DNA from: Nocardia pneumoniae NBRC 100136
GTDB taxonomy: Bacteria > Actinomycetota > Actinomycetes > Mycobacteriales > Mycobacteriaceae
Length of the DNA: 64,000 nt
Reading direction: 5' to 3'
Assembly (NCBI RefSeq): GCF_000308755.1
Contig: NZ_BAGF01000002.1
Span: 124,001-188,000 of the forward strand
Part shown: one piece after another, positions 29,300-38,522 of the stretch
Layout of the letters: every line of letters starts with the position of its first letter
Numbering within the stretch: position 1 is the first letter of the stretch
Notes under the pieces: generated by a model
Seen by the model: the letters and a program-made list of their open reading frames with translations, nothing else
Database searches by the model: none
Told to the model about the DNA's origin: nothing
Translations under genes and position numbers: made by a program

Positions 29300-29842
29300 G
29301 TGCCAACCCCTGAGTCCACCGCACCCGCCGCCGAGCCCCTGACGCAGGAGACCGGATCGCTCGTACGCACGGTGCTCACCGCGCTGCGCCGAGGGGGCGC
29401 ATTTCTCGTCGTCGGCGCGATCGGTTTCCTGGTGGACGCGGGCACATACAACCTCCTGGTTTTCTGGGGCGGCGAGGGCCTGCTCTATCACTACCCACTG
29501 CCGGCCAAAATCATCGCGATCGCGGTGGCCACGGTGGTGACCTACTTCGGCAACAAGTGGTGGACTTTCGCCCACAAGCAGACCGACAATCCCGGGCGCG
29601 AATATCTGCTGTACGCGGTGTTCAACGTCGTCGCGATCGGCCTGCAACTGGGCTGCCTCGGCTTCTCCCGCTATGTGCTCGACCTGTCCACTCCGCTGTC
29701 GGACAACATCTCCGGCACCCTCATCGGGCAGATCGTGGCGGTGGTGTTCCGCTACTGGGCCTATGACAAATTCGTCTTCACCGGGGTTCGCGAGGGCGCG
29801 GGCAACACCGCGGACAACGAATCGGCGAACGTTCAGCAATAG
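29300..29842 (+). CDS. GtrA-family membrane protein
   Basis: 180 aa with four TM helices: FLVVGAIGFLVDAGTYNLLV, AIAVATVVTYFGNKWWTFAH, LLYAVFNVVAIGLQLGCLGF and IGQIVAVVFRYWAYDKFVF. GtrA proteins are proposed flippases for polyprenyl-phosphate sugars. GTG 29300 (MPTPESTAP) gives a normal-length protein; ATG 29108 in frame would add 64 atypical residues overlapping the divergent GT2 start. It is the second GtrA gene of the window, not closely similar to the dprE1-linked one, and lies just upstream of glfT2. Confidence 0.82.
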   Translation: MPTPESTAPAAEPLTQETGSLVRTVLTALRRGGAFLVVGAIGFLVDAGTYNLLVFWGGEGLLYHYPLPAKIIAIAVATVVTYFGNKWWTFAHKQTDNPGREYLLYAVFNVVAIGLQLGCLGFSRYVLDLSTPLSDNISGTLIGQIVAVVFRYWAYDKFVFTGVREGAGNTADNESANVQQ

Positions 29843-29970
29843 TTCCGACAAGGGACGGCGCGGCTGCACGCCGGGCAGGCGGGCAGGGCGGTTGATATCC
29901 TCACCCCCGCCGTGAAGGCATCCAGGGGCGTGTCTGTCCCGTCCGGCACAATGAGAATTTCGAGGATTTC

Positions 29971-31884
29971 ATGGATCAGTCGGCTACCCAGGCCGTTACC
30001 GAAACAAACGATCGCTCGACGGCCGCTGACGCGCCTGCCGCACTGCGCGCCGACCATCGGGCGCCGGACCGTCTCGTGTTACAGCGCGGCATCTTCACCG
30101 GGCCGTCGGCCAGAGTGAGCGACGAGCTGTACGCCGTCGTCAAAGGCGGCGCGCATCGGGAACGCCTGACGATGCGGCTGGACAAGGGCGCGACCGCGCA
30201 CACCAATACCTACTTCGGCCGGTTCGCCGCCAGCTACTGGCAGCGCTGGACCACGGTCACCGAAGTGCGGGCCACCATGGTGCTCGACGTCGTCGCGAAG
30301 GCGAAGATCCGGCTGGTCGCCTCCGACATCGCGGGCCACCGCAGGATCATCGACAACGCGCAGGTCGACGCGAGCGGCTCGGTGACCCTGACCGCCCCGC
30401 TCGACCAGTACGTCGACGGCGGCGCGCTGTGGCTGGAATTCGACGCCATCGGCGGCGCGCTCGGGATCGCGGAGCTCACCTGGACCGCCGTCGCGCCGGA
30501 GCACGTGCGACCGGTCGCGATCGCCATCTGCACCTTCAACCGGGCCGAGGACTGCGCCGAGACGGTCGCCGCGCTGTCGTCCGACCCGACCGTGCTCGCG
30601 GCGATCGACGCGGTGTACGTCGTCGACCAGGGGACCGATCTGGTCCAGGATCGGCCGCGCTACCAGGAGGTCGCGCCGGTCTTCGGGGACAAGCTGCGGT
30701 ACATCCGCCAGCCCAACCTGGGCGGCGCGGGTGGTTTCACGCGCGGCCTGTACGAGGTGTCCGCCGTCAACGAGCACGCCGACGTCATCCTGATGGACGA
30801 CGACATCCTGTGCGAGCCGGAGACGGTGCTGCGGCTCAACGCCTTCGCCAACCTGACGGTGGAGCCGACGTTGGTCGGCGCGCAGATGCTGTTCCTGCTC
30901 AACCCCGACTACCTCAACGTCGGCGCCGAGGAAGTGCACCTGCACCGGCTGCGGCACGGGCAGCGGGTGCCCAAGGCGCTGCGCAACACCAGCATGCTGA
31001 AGAAGAACCAGGAGCGCCGCGTCGACGCGGGCTACAACGCCTGGTGGACCTGCCTGATCCCGGCCGAGGTGGTCGCGAAGATCGGGTTGCCGATCCCGAT
31101 CTTCTTCCAATGGGACGACGTGGAATACGGCATCCGGGCACGCGAGCACGGTTTCGTCACCGTCACGCTGCCCAACGCCGCGGTGTGGCACGCGGACTTT
31201 TATTGGAAGGACTACGACGACTGGGCGCGCTACTTCAGCACCAGGAACTCGCTGATCGTCGGCTCGCTGCACGCGGATCTGGACGCCAAGGAGATCACCC
31301 GCAAACTGTTCCGCGAACTGTCCGAGCAGTTGGTCGCGATGCAGTACGGCCTGGTGCACACCACGTTGCAGGGCATCGAGGACTTCCTGAAGGGGCCCAA
31401 GGTCTTGCAGGACGGCGGTATCGAGGCACTCGCCGCCGCGCGCACCAGCCGGGCCGACTACCCCGAGACGATCAAGCACCCGGCCGCGACGCCGCCGGTC
31501 CGCTCCGCCGACATCCAAGTGCGCCGCGCCGGTGGGGAGCCAAGCCGCGCGCTGCTGGTGCTGATCAAGCGTGCGATCAACCAGTGGTTCGGCCGCACCC
31601 AGCACGGCGTCATCGGCGTCACCAGGGAAGACGCCTACTGGTGGCATGTCTCGCTGTTCGACCACGTGGTGGTCACCGACGCTTCGCAGTCCGGCGTGCG
31701 GGTGCGCAAGCGGGACAAGGCCCGCGCCCGTCAGCTGCTGCGCCGCACCCTGCGCGTGTTGCGCCGTCTGCGCCGCGAACTGCCCGGCTTGCAGGCGCAG
31801 TACCGCGCCGCCATGCCGGAACTCACCAGCCGCGGCAACTGGGAGCGGTTGTACGGGATCGCGAATTCCAAAGGCGACAGCTGA
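29971..31884 (+). CDS. glfT2: Galactofuranosyltransferase GlfT2
   Basis: 637 aa, matching the length of mycobacterial GlfT2, the bifunctional polymerase that builds the alternating beta-1,5/1,6 galactan from UDP-galactofuranose at the inner membrane face. An N-terminal beta-sandwich (about 30-175) precedes the GT-A domain starting VRPVAIAICTFNRAEDCAET. The metal-binding triad is Asp276-277-278 (LMDDDI), the acceptor Trp pair 358-359, catalytic Asp382-383 in FFQWDDVEYG, and the metal His407 in AVWHADFYW. It ends in a helical domain with Arg-rich helices. ATG 29971. Convergent with an SDR gene across a strong terminator. Confidence 0.95.
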   Translation: MDQSATQAVTETNDRSTAADAPAALRADHRAPDRLVLQRGIFTGPSARVSDELYAVVKGGAHRERLTMRLDKGATAHTNTYFGRFAASYWQRWTTVTEVRATMVLDVVAKAKIRLVASDIAGHRRIIDNAQVDASGSVTLTAPLDQYVDGGALWLEFDAIGGALGIAELTWTAVAPEHVRPVAIAICTFNRAEDCAETVAALSSDPTVLAAIDAVYVVDQGTDLVQDRPRYQEVAPVFGDKLRYIRQPNLGGAGGFTRGLYEVSAVNEHADVILMDDDILCEPETVLRLNAFANLTVEPTLVGAQMLFLLNPDYLNVGAEEVHLHRLRHGQRVPKALRNTSMLKKNQERRVDAGYNAWWTCLIPAEVVAKIGLPIPIFFQWDDVEYGIRAREHGFVTVTLPNAAVWHADFYWKDYDDWARYFSTRNSLIVGSLHADLDAKEITRKLFRELSEQLVAMQYGLVHTTLQGIEDFLKGPKVLQDGGIEALAAARTSRADYPETIKHPAATPPVRSADIQVRRAGGEPSRALLVLIKRAINQWFGRTQHGVIGVTREDAYWWHVSLFDHVVVTDASQSGVRVRKRDKARARQLLRRTLRVLRRLRRELPGLQAQYRAAMPELTSRGNWERLYGIANSKGDS

Positions 31885-31894
31885 TTTGGCCTGG

Positions 31895-31926
31895 GTGGCC
31901 GCACACCTCGCCAGGTGTGCGGCCAC
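31895..31926. terminator. Bidirectional terminator glfT2 / SDR
   Basis: GTGGCCGCACACCT (31895-31908) pairs perfectly with 31913-31926 around a 4-nt loop, between two convergent genes. Confidence 0.75.
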
Positions 31927-31932
31927 CGATGC

Positions 31933-32784
31933 TCACAGGAAGAGGTCGGTGGTGAGTTCGGCGTCGCCGGGGGTGACGCGGTACTTGTCCAGGTCGGTGA
32001 TGCCGTGCGCCGCGAGGACGTCGTCGTCGATGAAGAAGTTGCCGGTGGTCTCCTTGCTCGGCGAGGTGAGCACCAGGTAGGCGGCGTCGGCGTAGATGTC
32101 GGGGGTGCGCGAGGTGGCGATCATCTGCTCGCCGCCGAGCAGGTTCTGCACCGCCGCGGTGGCGATGGTGGTGCGCGGCCACAGCGAGTTGACGCCGATG
32201 CCGTCGCCCTTCAGCTCCTCGGCCAGACCCAGTGTGGTCAGCGACATGCCGTACTTCGCGATGGTGTAGCCCAGGGCCATGCCCGCCCACTTCGGGTCCA
32301 GGTTCAGCGGCGGGGACAGGGTGAGGATGTGCGGATTGCGTCCGGCCTTCGCCGATTCGCGCAGGTGCGGGATGCTCAGTTTGGACAACAGGAAGCTGCC
32401 CCGGCAGTTGATGTCCTGCATCAAGTCGTACTTCTTCATCGACAGCGCGTCGGTGGGTGACAGATCGATCGCCGAGGCGTTGTTCACCACGATGTCGATG
32501 CCACCGAACCGCTCGACCGTCTGGCGTACGGCCTCGGCCACCGACTCGTCGACGCGGACATCGCCGACGAACGGCAACACCTGCCCGCCCGCCTGCTCGA
32601 GTTCCGCGGCGGCGGTGTGGATGGTGCCGGGGAGCTTGGGGTGCGGCTGATCGGTCTTCGCGATCAGGGTGATGTTGGCGCCGTCGGCCGCGGCCCGCTT
32701 CGCGATCTCCAGACCGATGCCGCGGCTGCCGCCGGACATGATCATCGTCCGCCCCGCTAGCGGCTTGGATCCCGATTCCGTCAT
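31933..32784 (-). CDS. SDR oxidoreductase, HSDL2/citronellol-dehydrogenase type
   Basis: 283 aa. Cofactor loop TMIMSGGSRGIGLEIAKRAA (about 13-32), NNAS near residue 106, the active-site segment LSPPLNL, and Tyr-x3-Lys in GYTIAKYGMSL. PPLNL with a Pro-rich active site is typical of the HSDL2-like group rather than classical Ser-containing SDRs, and C-terminal TSPSKETTGNFFIDDDVLAA fits too. Probably NAD(P)-dependent on fatty, terpenoid or steroid alcohols or enoyl substrates; the substrate is not known. A perfect 7-bp-arm palindrome 81 bp upstream suggests repressor control. Confidence 0.82.
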   Translation of the reverse strand: MTESGSKPLAGRTMIMSGGSRGIGLEIAKRAAADGANITLIAKTDQPHPKLPGTIHTAAAELEQAGGQVLPFVGDVRVDESVAEAVRQTVERFGGIDIVVNNASAIDLSPTDALSMKKYDLMQDINCRGSFLLSKLSIPHLRESAKAGRNPHILTLSPPLNLDPKWAGMALGYTIAKYGMSLTTLGLAEELKGDGIGVNSLWPRTTIATAAVQNLLGGEQMIATSRTPDIYADAAYLVLTSPSKETTGNFFIDDDVLAAHGITDLDKYRVTPGDAELTTDLFL

Positions 32785-32864
32785 GTGACCTGCTCCTTCG
32801 TGTGTACCGCAGGCGGGACGCCCGCGGCTTCGCGCGCTTGCACACTAAGCGTAAACCTCGCAGG

Positions 32865-32882
32865 TATGCAATCAGTTGCATA
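32865..32882. promoter_or_regulatory. Operator-like palindrome upstream of the SDR gene
   Basis: TATGCAATCAGTTGCATA consists of perfect 7-bp arms (TATGCAA/TTGCATA) with a 4-nt spacer. Its AT-richness and position suggest a TetR-type operator, but no TetR gene lies nearby. Confidence 0.55.
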
Positions 32883-32893
32883 GGGCGTGCGAA

Positions 32894-32923
32894 GAGAGGG
32901 CACCGGTTGACCGGTGCCCTCTC
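32894..32923 (-). terminator. Terminator of the Pro/Gln-rich protein gene
   Basis: GAGAGGGCACCGGT (32894-32907) pairs perfectly with 32910-32923, directly past the minus-strand stop at 32928. Confidence 0.75.
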
Positions 32924-32927
32924 GGGT

Positions 32928-33632
32928 TCAGAGCGCCGCGAGCGTCAGGATGTTCAGCAGGATCAGCAGGCCGGTCAGTGCCCAGACGATGTACAGGAAC
33001 ACCATGCCCGGCGCCTTCTGCGGAACCGGGCCGATCGCGCCGTTGAGGAAGATCACCACGGGCGCCTTGTAGTAGAAGCGCGTGGCCTGTCCCTCGGTGA
33101 TCGGCACCGTCACGGTGGCCGGGCCCATGTCGAACAGCCACGGGGTGGTGACCCGGACGTGGTACTGGCCGGGGCCGACCGGAATGTGGTTCGCGCCCCA
33201 GCGGGTGTTGGGCACCTGCTGGCCGTTGACCAGGATCTTCGGCTTGGTCAGCGCGAGCAGGAACGCCCAGCCCGAGTACGAGGCATCGATGGTGATGCCG
33301 GGCGGATCGGCGGGCTGGCCGTAACCCTGCTGCGGCCCGAACTGCCGCGGCTGACCGAACTGCTGCGGTTGTCCGAACGGCGCGGGTTGACCATACGGCT
33401 GCGGCTGGCCGTACTGCGGTGCGGGCTGGCCGAATTGGGGCGCGGGCTGCCCGGCCTGCGGTTGCACGAGGTGCGGTTGGCTCGGATGCTGCCCCGCGGG
33501 CGCCGGCGCGTACTGCGCGGGCGCCTGCGGGGGCGGGTACTGGCCGACCGGCGGCTGCTGACCGTACGCCGGCTGTCCGGGCCATTGCCCGGGCTGCTGG
33601 CCATGAGGCGGGTACCCGCCGGGGTGAGTCAT
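32928..33632 (-). CDS. Pro/Gln/Gly-rich protein with C-terminal TM anchor
   Basis: 234 aa. Residues 1-110 are a low-complexity tail of repeated Gln-Pro-Tyr-Gly units (GQPAPQYGQPQPYGQPAPFG). A compact domain follows (about 113-195: DASYSGWAFLLALTKPKILV, then PVGPGQYHVRVTTPWLFDMG) that looks like a beta-sandwich describing a value and its scaling, and one C-terminal TM (about 207-232). I recognise the architecture as common in Nocardia and Rhodococcus, without a known function. The tail may drive clustering at the membrane. Confidence 0.75.
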   Translation of the reverse strand: MTHPGGYPPHGQQPGQWPGQPAYGQQPPVGQYPPPQAPAQYAPAPAGQHPSQPHLVQPQAGQPAPQFGQPAPQYGQPQPYGQPAPFGQPQQFGQPRQFGPQQGYGQPADPPGITIDASYSGWAFLLALTKPKILVNGQQVPNTRWGANHIPVGPGQYHVRVTTPWLFDMGPATVTVPITEGQATRFYYKAPVVIFLNGAIGPVPQKAPGMVFLYIVWALTGLLILLNILTLAAL

Positions 33633-33688
33633 CTATCCCTCCCAGATAGCGAACAGTGCGAGGGCGACCCTACCGTGCCTCGGGGCGA

Positions 33689-34735
33689 TCAGCGCCGCGA
33701 GTTCCGCTCCCGGAACATCTTGCGATGCTGCTTGGTGATGTCCCGCCAGGCTCGCTCGCGTTCGGCCTGCAACCGCTTGTCGGTGCGCGCTTGCATCCAC
33801 TCGTTCTCCCGCGCCAGCTTGCGGTAACTGTCCAGCCTGCGCTGGGTGAGCTCGCCGTTGTCGATCGCGTCCCGCACCGCGCATCCCGGTTCGGCGCGGT
33901 GTGCGCAATCGCCGAAATGACACTGCGCGGCAAGGGATTCGATGTCGCTGAACGTCTTCTCGATGCCTTCGCCCGCGTCCCACAGCCCGACGCCACGCAG
34001 CCCGGGTGTATCGATCAGCGTGCCGCCGCCGGGCAGCGGCCGCAGCTCCCGGTGCACCGTGGTGTGCCTGCCCTTCTTGTCCACGTCGCGGACCGCGTTC
34101 GTGGCGAAGATCTCCGCGCCGAGCAACGCGTTGGCGAGGGTCGACTTCCCAGCACCGGAGGGTCCGATCAACGCGACGGTGCCCTCCAGCATCGCGACGA
34201 GCACATCGAGCCCGGCGCCGGTATCCGCGCTCACCGCGAGCACGGCCGCGCCCGGCGCGACCGCGCGCACCTCGTCGAGCGGGAGATAGGCCGCCGCGTC
34301 GGACTTGGTGAGCAGCACGATCGGCGTAGCGTCGCTTTCCCAGGCCAGGGTGAGCATGCGCTCGATGCGGCCGAGGTCCACGTCGCCGTCGGCGGCGGTG
34401 CAGATCAGCACGGTGTCGACATTGGCGGCCAGTACTTGGCCCTGCGATCGGCCGGACACCGACGACCGCATGATCGCCGACCGGCGCGGAAGCAGTCGCC
34501 GCACCGCGCAATCGCTGTCGATGCTCACCCAATCGCCGGTGCACAGGCCGCTGACTTCGGAATCAGCGCGTGGGCAGCGCGCGCGAGCGAGCCCGCTCGG
34601 CGTGGCCACGTCGCATTCGCTGCGGTCCATGCGGATGATCCGCGCGGGCGCACAGCCTTCCTCGATCAGCGAGGCGTAACGGGTGGAAACGGCTTCGGTC
34701 CAGCCGTAAGGGACGAGAAGGTCGTAGTCGACCAT
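33689..34735 (-). CDS. rsgA: Ribosome small-subunit-dependent GTPase A
   Basis: 348 aa, circularly permuted GTPase that assists 30S maturation. The N-terminal OB-like domain (about 30-90) is followed by G4 TKSD (143-146), the P-loop GPSGAGKST (191-199), DTPG (242-245), and a zinc-binding segment with Cys272, Cys277, His279 and Cys285. The order G4-G1-G3 is the hallmark of the YjeQ/RsgA family. It stands alone with its own upstream region and is not functionally tied to the cell-wall genes around it. Confidence 0.92.
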   Translation of the reverse strand: MVDYDLLVPYGWTEAVSTRYASLIEEGCAPARIIRMDRSECDVATPSGLARARCPRADSEVSGLCTGDWVSIDSDCAVRRLLPRRSAIMRSSVSGRSQGQVLAANVDTVLICTAADGDVDLGRIERMLTLAWESDATPIVLLTKSDAAAYLPLDEVRAVAPGAAVLAVSADTGAGLDVLVAMLEGTVALIGPSGAGKSTLANALLGAEIFATNAVRDVDKKGRHTTVHRELRPLPGGGTLIDTPGLRGVGLWDAGEGIEKTFSDIESLAAQCHFGDCAHRAEPGCAVRDAIDNGELTQRRLDSYRKLARENEWMQARTDKRLQAERERAWRDITKQHRKMFRERNSRR

Positions 34736-34953
34736 GATGGAAGGAGTCCTTCGTCGGGCGCCGAACCCGACCAGGGTTCAGCTGAGGGAGAATGAGCAGG
34801 AGTTTCGTGTGGCCGCAGGCGTAACGCGCCCGGACACGACAATCCGCACGTTCCTCGTCACGGTCCACACCTCCTTGCCTCTCTCGCAGTCGACCTACCT
34901 TCGCACCAACAACTCACCCGCGCAACCGAATTTCCGGCCGCACGAGTCGGCGA

Positions 34954-35970
34954 CTAGTCGGGCTTGCCGAATTGCTCGTGGCGGCCGAGGGAGCGGAGGT
35001 GGAACCACTCGCGCAGGCCCGCCGGGTCGCGCCGAGTGACCAGGAAGAACCAGGAGAAGCGGATCCACTCCTGGGGCAGCAGTTTCCGCATGCCGGGCTG
35101 GGACATCAGATAACCGCGGTTGCGGTAGGTGAAGTAACGCTTCACCGGGTCGTCGGGGTACTGCGTGTGCATCCGGCCGCCGAGAATCGGTTTGAACTCG
35201 GCCGCACCGTTGGGATGCAGGTACGCCGTCTGCAAACAGGTGCCGAACGGCAGGCCGGAGCGCACCAGGCGGCGATGCACCTCGACCTCGTCGCCGCGGA
35301 CGAACAGGCGTAGGTCCGGCACGCCGATCACGTCGACCGCCTTCGCGGAGATCAGCGCGCCGTTGAACAGCGAGGCGATCCCGGGTAGGAAGTCCTCGTC
35401 GCCGAGTTCCGACCGCAGCCGCCGCCACACCACGCCCCGGCGCAGCGGGAACGCGAGACGGTCGGGTTCATCGATGTCGCAGACCACGGGCGACACCTCG
35501 ACCAGCCCGTGCCGGTTCGCGCAATCCAGCAGGGTGGACAGCACGTCGGGACCTTCTGGCCTGCCGTCGTCGTCGGCGAGCCACACCCAGTCCGCGCCGA
35601 TGCTCAGGGCGTGCAGCATGCCGAGCGCGAACCCGCCCGCGCCGCCGAGATTGTGCGCCGAACCCAGATAGGTGGATTCCACCGGTTGGTCGCGGACCAG
35701 CGCGGCGACCTCCGCTTCGTTGCCGTTGTCGACCACGATCAGGTGATCCACCGGCCGGGATTGGGACGCAACGACTTTCAGCGACTCGGCGAGCAGCTCG
35801 CGGCGCTTGTGCGTGACGACGACGGCCACGATGCGCGCGCCCGAGCCGGAGCCCGGTGCCGCGGAGTCCTCGGCGCCGCTCGGGCCGCCGACGCCTTCCT
35901 CCGGCGCGGAGCCGACCCGGGCCTGCGCCCCTTCGTCGATCGGGGTGTCCTGCCCGGTCGGCTCACTCAT
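34954..35970 (-). CDS. glfT1: Galactofuranosyltransferase GlfT1
   Basis: 338 aa GT2 enzyme that adds the first two galactofuranose units to the rhamnosyl-GlcNAc-PP-decaprenyl linker. A Gly/Glu-rich N-terminal tail (about 1-42) precedes IVAVVVTHKRRELLAESL. The Asp triad is at 133-135 (LADDDGRPEGPD), and LFVRGDEVEVHRRL carries the later acidic motif. It overlaps the ATPase gene by 4 nt and lies in the order permease-ATPase-GlfT1, which matches mycobacterial Rv3781-Rv3783. The cluster thus starts galactan and exports it. Confidence 0.92.
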   Translation of the reverse strand: MSEPTGQDTPIDEGAQARVGSAPEEGVGGPSGAEDSAAPGSGSGARIVAVVVTHKRRELLAESLKVVASQSRPVDHLIVVDNGNEAEVAALVRDQPVESTYLGSAHNLGGAGGFALGMLHALSIGADWVWLADDDGRPEGPDVLSTLLDCANRHGLVEVSPVVCDIDEPDRLAFPLRRGVVWRRLRSELGDEDFLPGIASLFNGALISAKAVDVIGVPDLRLFVRGDEVEVHRRLVRSGLPFGTCLQTAYLHPNGAAEFKPILGGRMHTQYPDDPVKRYFTYRNRGYLMSQPGMRKLLPQEWIRFSWFFLVTRRDPAGLREWFHLRSLGRHEQFGKPD

Positions 35971-36803
35971 GCCTGATTCCGCTCCAATTCTCGCTCGGTT
36001 CCCGCGGCCCGTTCGGCCTCCATTTCGCGCAGCACGGTCGCCACGTGATTCCCCGCATCCGGCCCCTCATAGGCTCGCACCACTTCTTCGATACCGCCAC
36101 GCAAGCGGATCTGGCCGTGGTCGATCCACAGCGCGGTATCGCACAGCTGCGCGAGGAATTCGTTGGAATGGCTGGCGAAAACCAGGATGCCGGACCGCGC
36201 CACCAGCGACTGCAACCGGAGCCGGGCCTTCTTCATGAATTCCGCGTCCACCGCGCCGATGCCCTCGTCCAGCAGCAGGATCTCCGGATCGATCGAGGTC
36301 ACAACGCCCATCGCGAGCCGGACCCGCATACCGGTGGAATAGGTGCGCAGCGGCATGGACAGATATTCGCCCAGCTCGGTGAATTCGGCGATCTCATCGA
36401 TTTTGGAGAGCATCTGCTTGCGGGTCTGCCCGAGGAACAGGCCGCGGATGATGATGTTCTCGTACCCGGAGATCTCCGGGTCCATCCCGACGCCGAGATC
36501 GAAGACCGGCGCGACCCGCCCGCGGATGCGGGCGCTGCCGCGTGACGGCTCGTAGATGCCCGAAAGCAACCGCAGCAGCGTCGATTTGCCCGCGCCGTTG
36601 TGTCCGACCAGGCCGACCCGGTCGCCCTCACGCAGCGAGAGCGTGATGTCCCGCAACGCCTCGACCACGACGACGTCGGACTGGTTGCGTCCGATCGCGC
36701 CGCCGGCCTTGCCGAGGAACGCCTTCTTCAACGACCGCGATTTGGCGTCGAAGATCGGAAATTCGACCCACGCCTCCTGGGTTTCGATACTCACACGGCT
36801 CAT
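35967..36803 (-). CDS. ABC exporter ATPase of galactan/polysaccharide type (Wzt-like)
   Basis: 278 aa. Walker A GHNGAGKS at 67-74, signature YSTGMRVRLAMG at 155-166, Walker B EILLLDEG near 174-181. The sequence KVRL-type signature variant and the length fit the Wzt/TagH group without an added carbohydrate-binding domain. It energises translocation of the lipid-linked galactan across the plasma membrane with the permease encoded 9 nt upstream. The mycobacterial counterpart is Rv3781 (often called rfbE). Confidence 0.9.
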   Translation of the reverse strand: MSRVSIETQEAWVEFPIFDAKSRSLKKAFLGKAGGAIGRNQSDVVVVEALRDITLSLREGDRVGLVGHNGAGKSTLLRLLSGIYEPSRGSARIRGRVAPVFDLGVGMDPEISGYENIIIRGLFLGQTRKQMLSKIDEIAEFTELGEYLSMPLRTYSTGMRVRLAMGVVTSIDPEILLLDEGIGAVDAEFMKKARLRLQSLVARSGILVFASHSNEFLAQLCDTALWIDHGQIRLRGGIEEVVRAYEGPDAGNHVATVLREMEAERAAGTERELERNQA

Positions 36804-36812
36804 GGGGCGCTC

Positions 36813-37859
36813 CTATACCCAGTACGGTACGCGCGAACGGTACTGCTTCATGGCGAAGATCGCCGCGATCCAGCCCAGCAGGGTGATCGTGCCGACGACC
36901 AGCCAGTGCCGCAGTTCCTGCGGTTCGCCGAGCAGGGGCGCCCGGACGATTTCGAGATAGTGGAAGGTCGGCACGAGCTCGGCGAGCTTGGCGCGGTCAC
37001 CGGTGCCGACCTGCGATTCCAGGGTCTTGGTCGTCCACATCACCGGCGTGAGCACGAACAGCATCAGCGTGGTGCTGCTGAGAATCGGCGCGATATCGCG
37101 GTAGCGGGTGCTGAAAATGCCGAACACGATCGACACCCACGCGCAGTTCAGGAAGATCAGCGCGATCGCGGGAATGGCCAGCAGACTCGCGGGCCCGAGA
37201 TGGCGCCAGACGCCGAACGCGGCGAGCATCACCAGGTAGATAACCATGTTGTGGGCGAAGAACAGCAGCTGCCGCCACACGAGCCGGTAGACGTGCACGC
37301 TCAGCGCGGAAGGCAGCTGTTTGATCAGGCCCTCGTTGGCGATGAAGACCTCCGAGCCTTCCAGGATGCTCGCGCTGATGACGTTCCAGATGATCAGTCC
37401 GACCGTCACGTAGGGCAGGTACTCCCGCAGCGGCTGGCCGAGCAGCGCCGCATAGAGCACGCCCATCGCGATGGCCTGCAGGCCGGTGGCGATGGTGATC
37501 CAGAACGGGCCGAGCACCGAGCGGCGGTAGCGCTGCTTGATGTCCTGCCAGCCGAGCGACAGCCACAGCTCGCGCTGCGCGAATCCGCCCGCGAAGTCCT
37601 GGAAGGCGCGCCGGAACGTCTGCGAGTCCGGCACGATCTTCGCCACGGTCGCCCCGGCGCGCGCGGCCTCGGTCTCGGGCGTGGTCGCGCTCACCGCATC
37701 CTCCCGCGCCGCGTCGTCGCCGGAGCGCACGTCGTCGTTCGTGGAGGTCGGGGAGGTGTCGTCTGTACGCGCTTGGTCATCGGAACCAACTGAGCTCTCT
37801 TCAGGACGCGCCGCACTCGGGTCGGAAACGGAGTCGGGGCGAGCGGCAGCTGCGGGCAC
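36813..37859 (-). CDS. ABC exporter permease of galactan/polysaccharide type (Wzm-like)
   Basis: 348 aa. A long acidic N-terminal tail (about 1-85, Asp/Ser/Ala-rich) precedes FAGGFAQRELWLSLGWQDIK and six TM helices (about 115-340) of the ABC-2 polysaccharide-export type; RYRRSVLGPFWITIATGLQA is a classic Wzm signature. It ends FAMKQYRSRVPYWV. It pairs with the ATPase immediately downstream. The mycobacterial counterpart is Rv3783 (rfbD). First gene of the three-gene galactan initiation/export operon. Confidence 0.9.
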   Translation of the reverse strand: MPAAAARPDSVSDPSAARPEESSVGSDDQARTDDTSPTSTNDDVRSGDDAAREDAVSATTPETEAARAGATVAKIVPDSQTFRRAFQDFAGGFAQRELWLSLGWQDIKQRYRRSVLGPFWITIATGLQAIAMGVLYAALLGQPLREYLPYVTVGLIIWNVISASILEGSEVFIANEGLIKQLPSALSVHVYRLVWRQLLFFAHNMVIYLVMLAAFGVWRHLGPASLLAIPAIALIFLNCAWVSIVFGIFSTRYRDIAPILSSTTLMLFVLTPVMWTTKTLESQVGTGDRAKLAELVPTFHYLEIVRAPLLGEPQELRHWLVVGTITLLGWIAAIFAMKQYRSRVPYWV

Positions 37860-37919
37860 GGTGCACGAGACTACCCCTGCGGCTCGGCGCCGCCGCGTGG
37901 CACACGCGCGTCGCCGGTC

Positions 37920-38522
37920 TCACAGGTACTGGCCGGAACCGCCGGTGACCTGACTCGAATGGCCTGCGCGCGGGTCGGCGGCGTGGATGCCGGGGGGAAG
38001 GGCGCCCTGACGCATCTGCTCGAGCTGGGCGCGTGCGGCCATCTGCTGGGCGAACAGCGCGGTCTGAATCCCGTGGAACAGGCCCTCCAGCCAGCCGACC
38101 AGCTGCGCCTGCGCGATCCGCAGCTCGGCGTCGGACGGGACGGCGTCGTCGGTGAACGGCAGGGTGAGCCGCTCGAGTTCCTCGCGCAGTTCGGGGGCGA
38201 GCCCCTGCTCCAGCTCCCGGACCGAGGAGGTGTGGATCTCCTTGAGCCGATTGCGGCTGGCCTCGTCGAGCGGAGCCGCGCGGACCTCTTCGAGCAGCTG
38301 CTTGATCATGGTGCCGATCCGCATGACCTTCGCGGGCTGCTCGACCATGTCGGCGAGCGATTCGCCGGAGTCGTCGCGGTCGTCGGAGTCGTCCTTCTTA
38401 TCGTCGGTCACCACCTGCGCGGTGTAGGGCGTGTCCGATCCCGGCGCCGCCGGGATGGCCAGCGGCCTGCCGTTGGGGCCAACGACGACGATGTGGTCCG
38501 GTGCCTCATCCGAGTGCGTCAT
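37920..38522 (-). CDS. bpa: Bacterial proteasome activator Bpa/PafE
   Basis: 200 aa, matching Rv3780-type Bpa. It forms a dodecameric ring that opens the 20S proteasome gate without ATP, aiding degradation of unfolded proteins. A disordered acidic N-terminus (DDKKDDSDDRDDSGES) precedes a four-helix domain (about 55-165), and the protein ends GQYL, the C-terminal motif that docks between proteasome alpha subunits. I chose ATG 38522 (MTHSDEAP), which follows ATAGGGACC; ATG 38534 is possible. It lies upstream of the galactan-export operon, as in mycobacteria. Confidence 0.92.
   Translation of the reverse strand: MTHSDEAPDHIVVVGPNGRPLAIPAAPGSDTPYTAQVVTDDKKDDSDDRDDSGESLADMVEQPAKVMRIGTMIKQLLEEVRAAPLDEASRNRLKEIHTSSVRELEQGLAPELREELERLTLPFTDDAVPSDAELRIAQAQLVGWLEGLFHGIQTALFAQQMAARAQLEQMRQGALPPGIHAADPRAGHSSQVTGGSGQYL

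Noticed and set aside
30079..31926. 615-codon minus-strand frame antisense to glfT2
   Set aside because: Shadow of a strongly supported gene; no family features.
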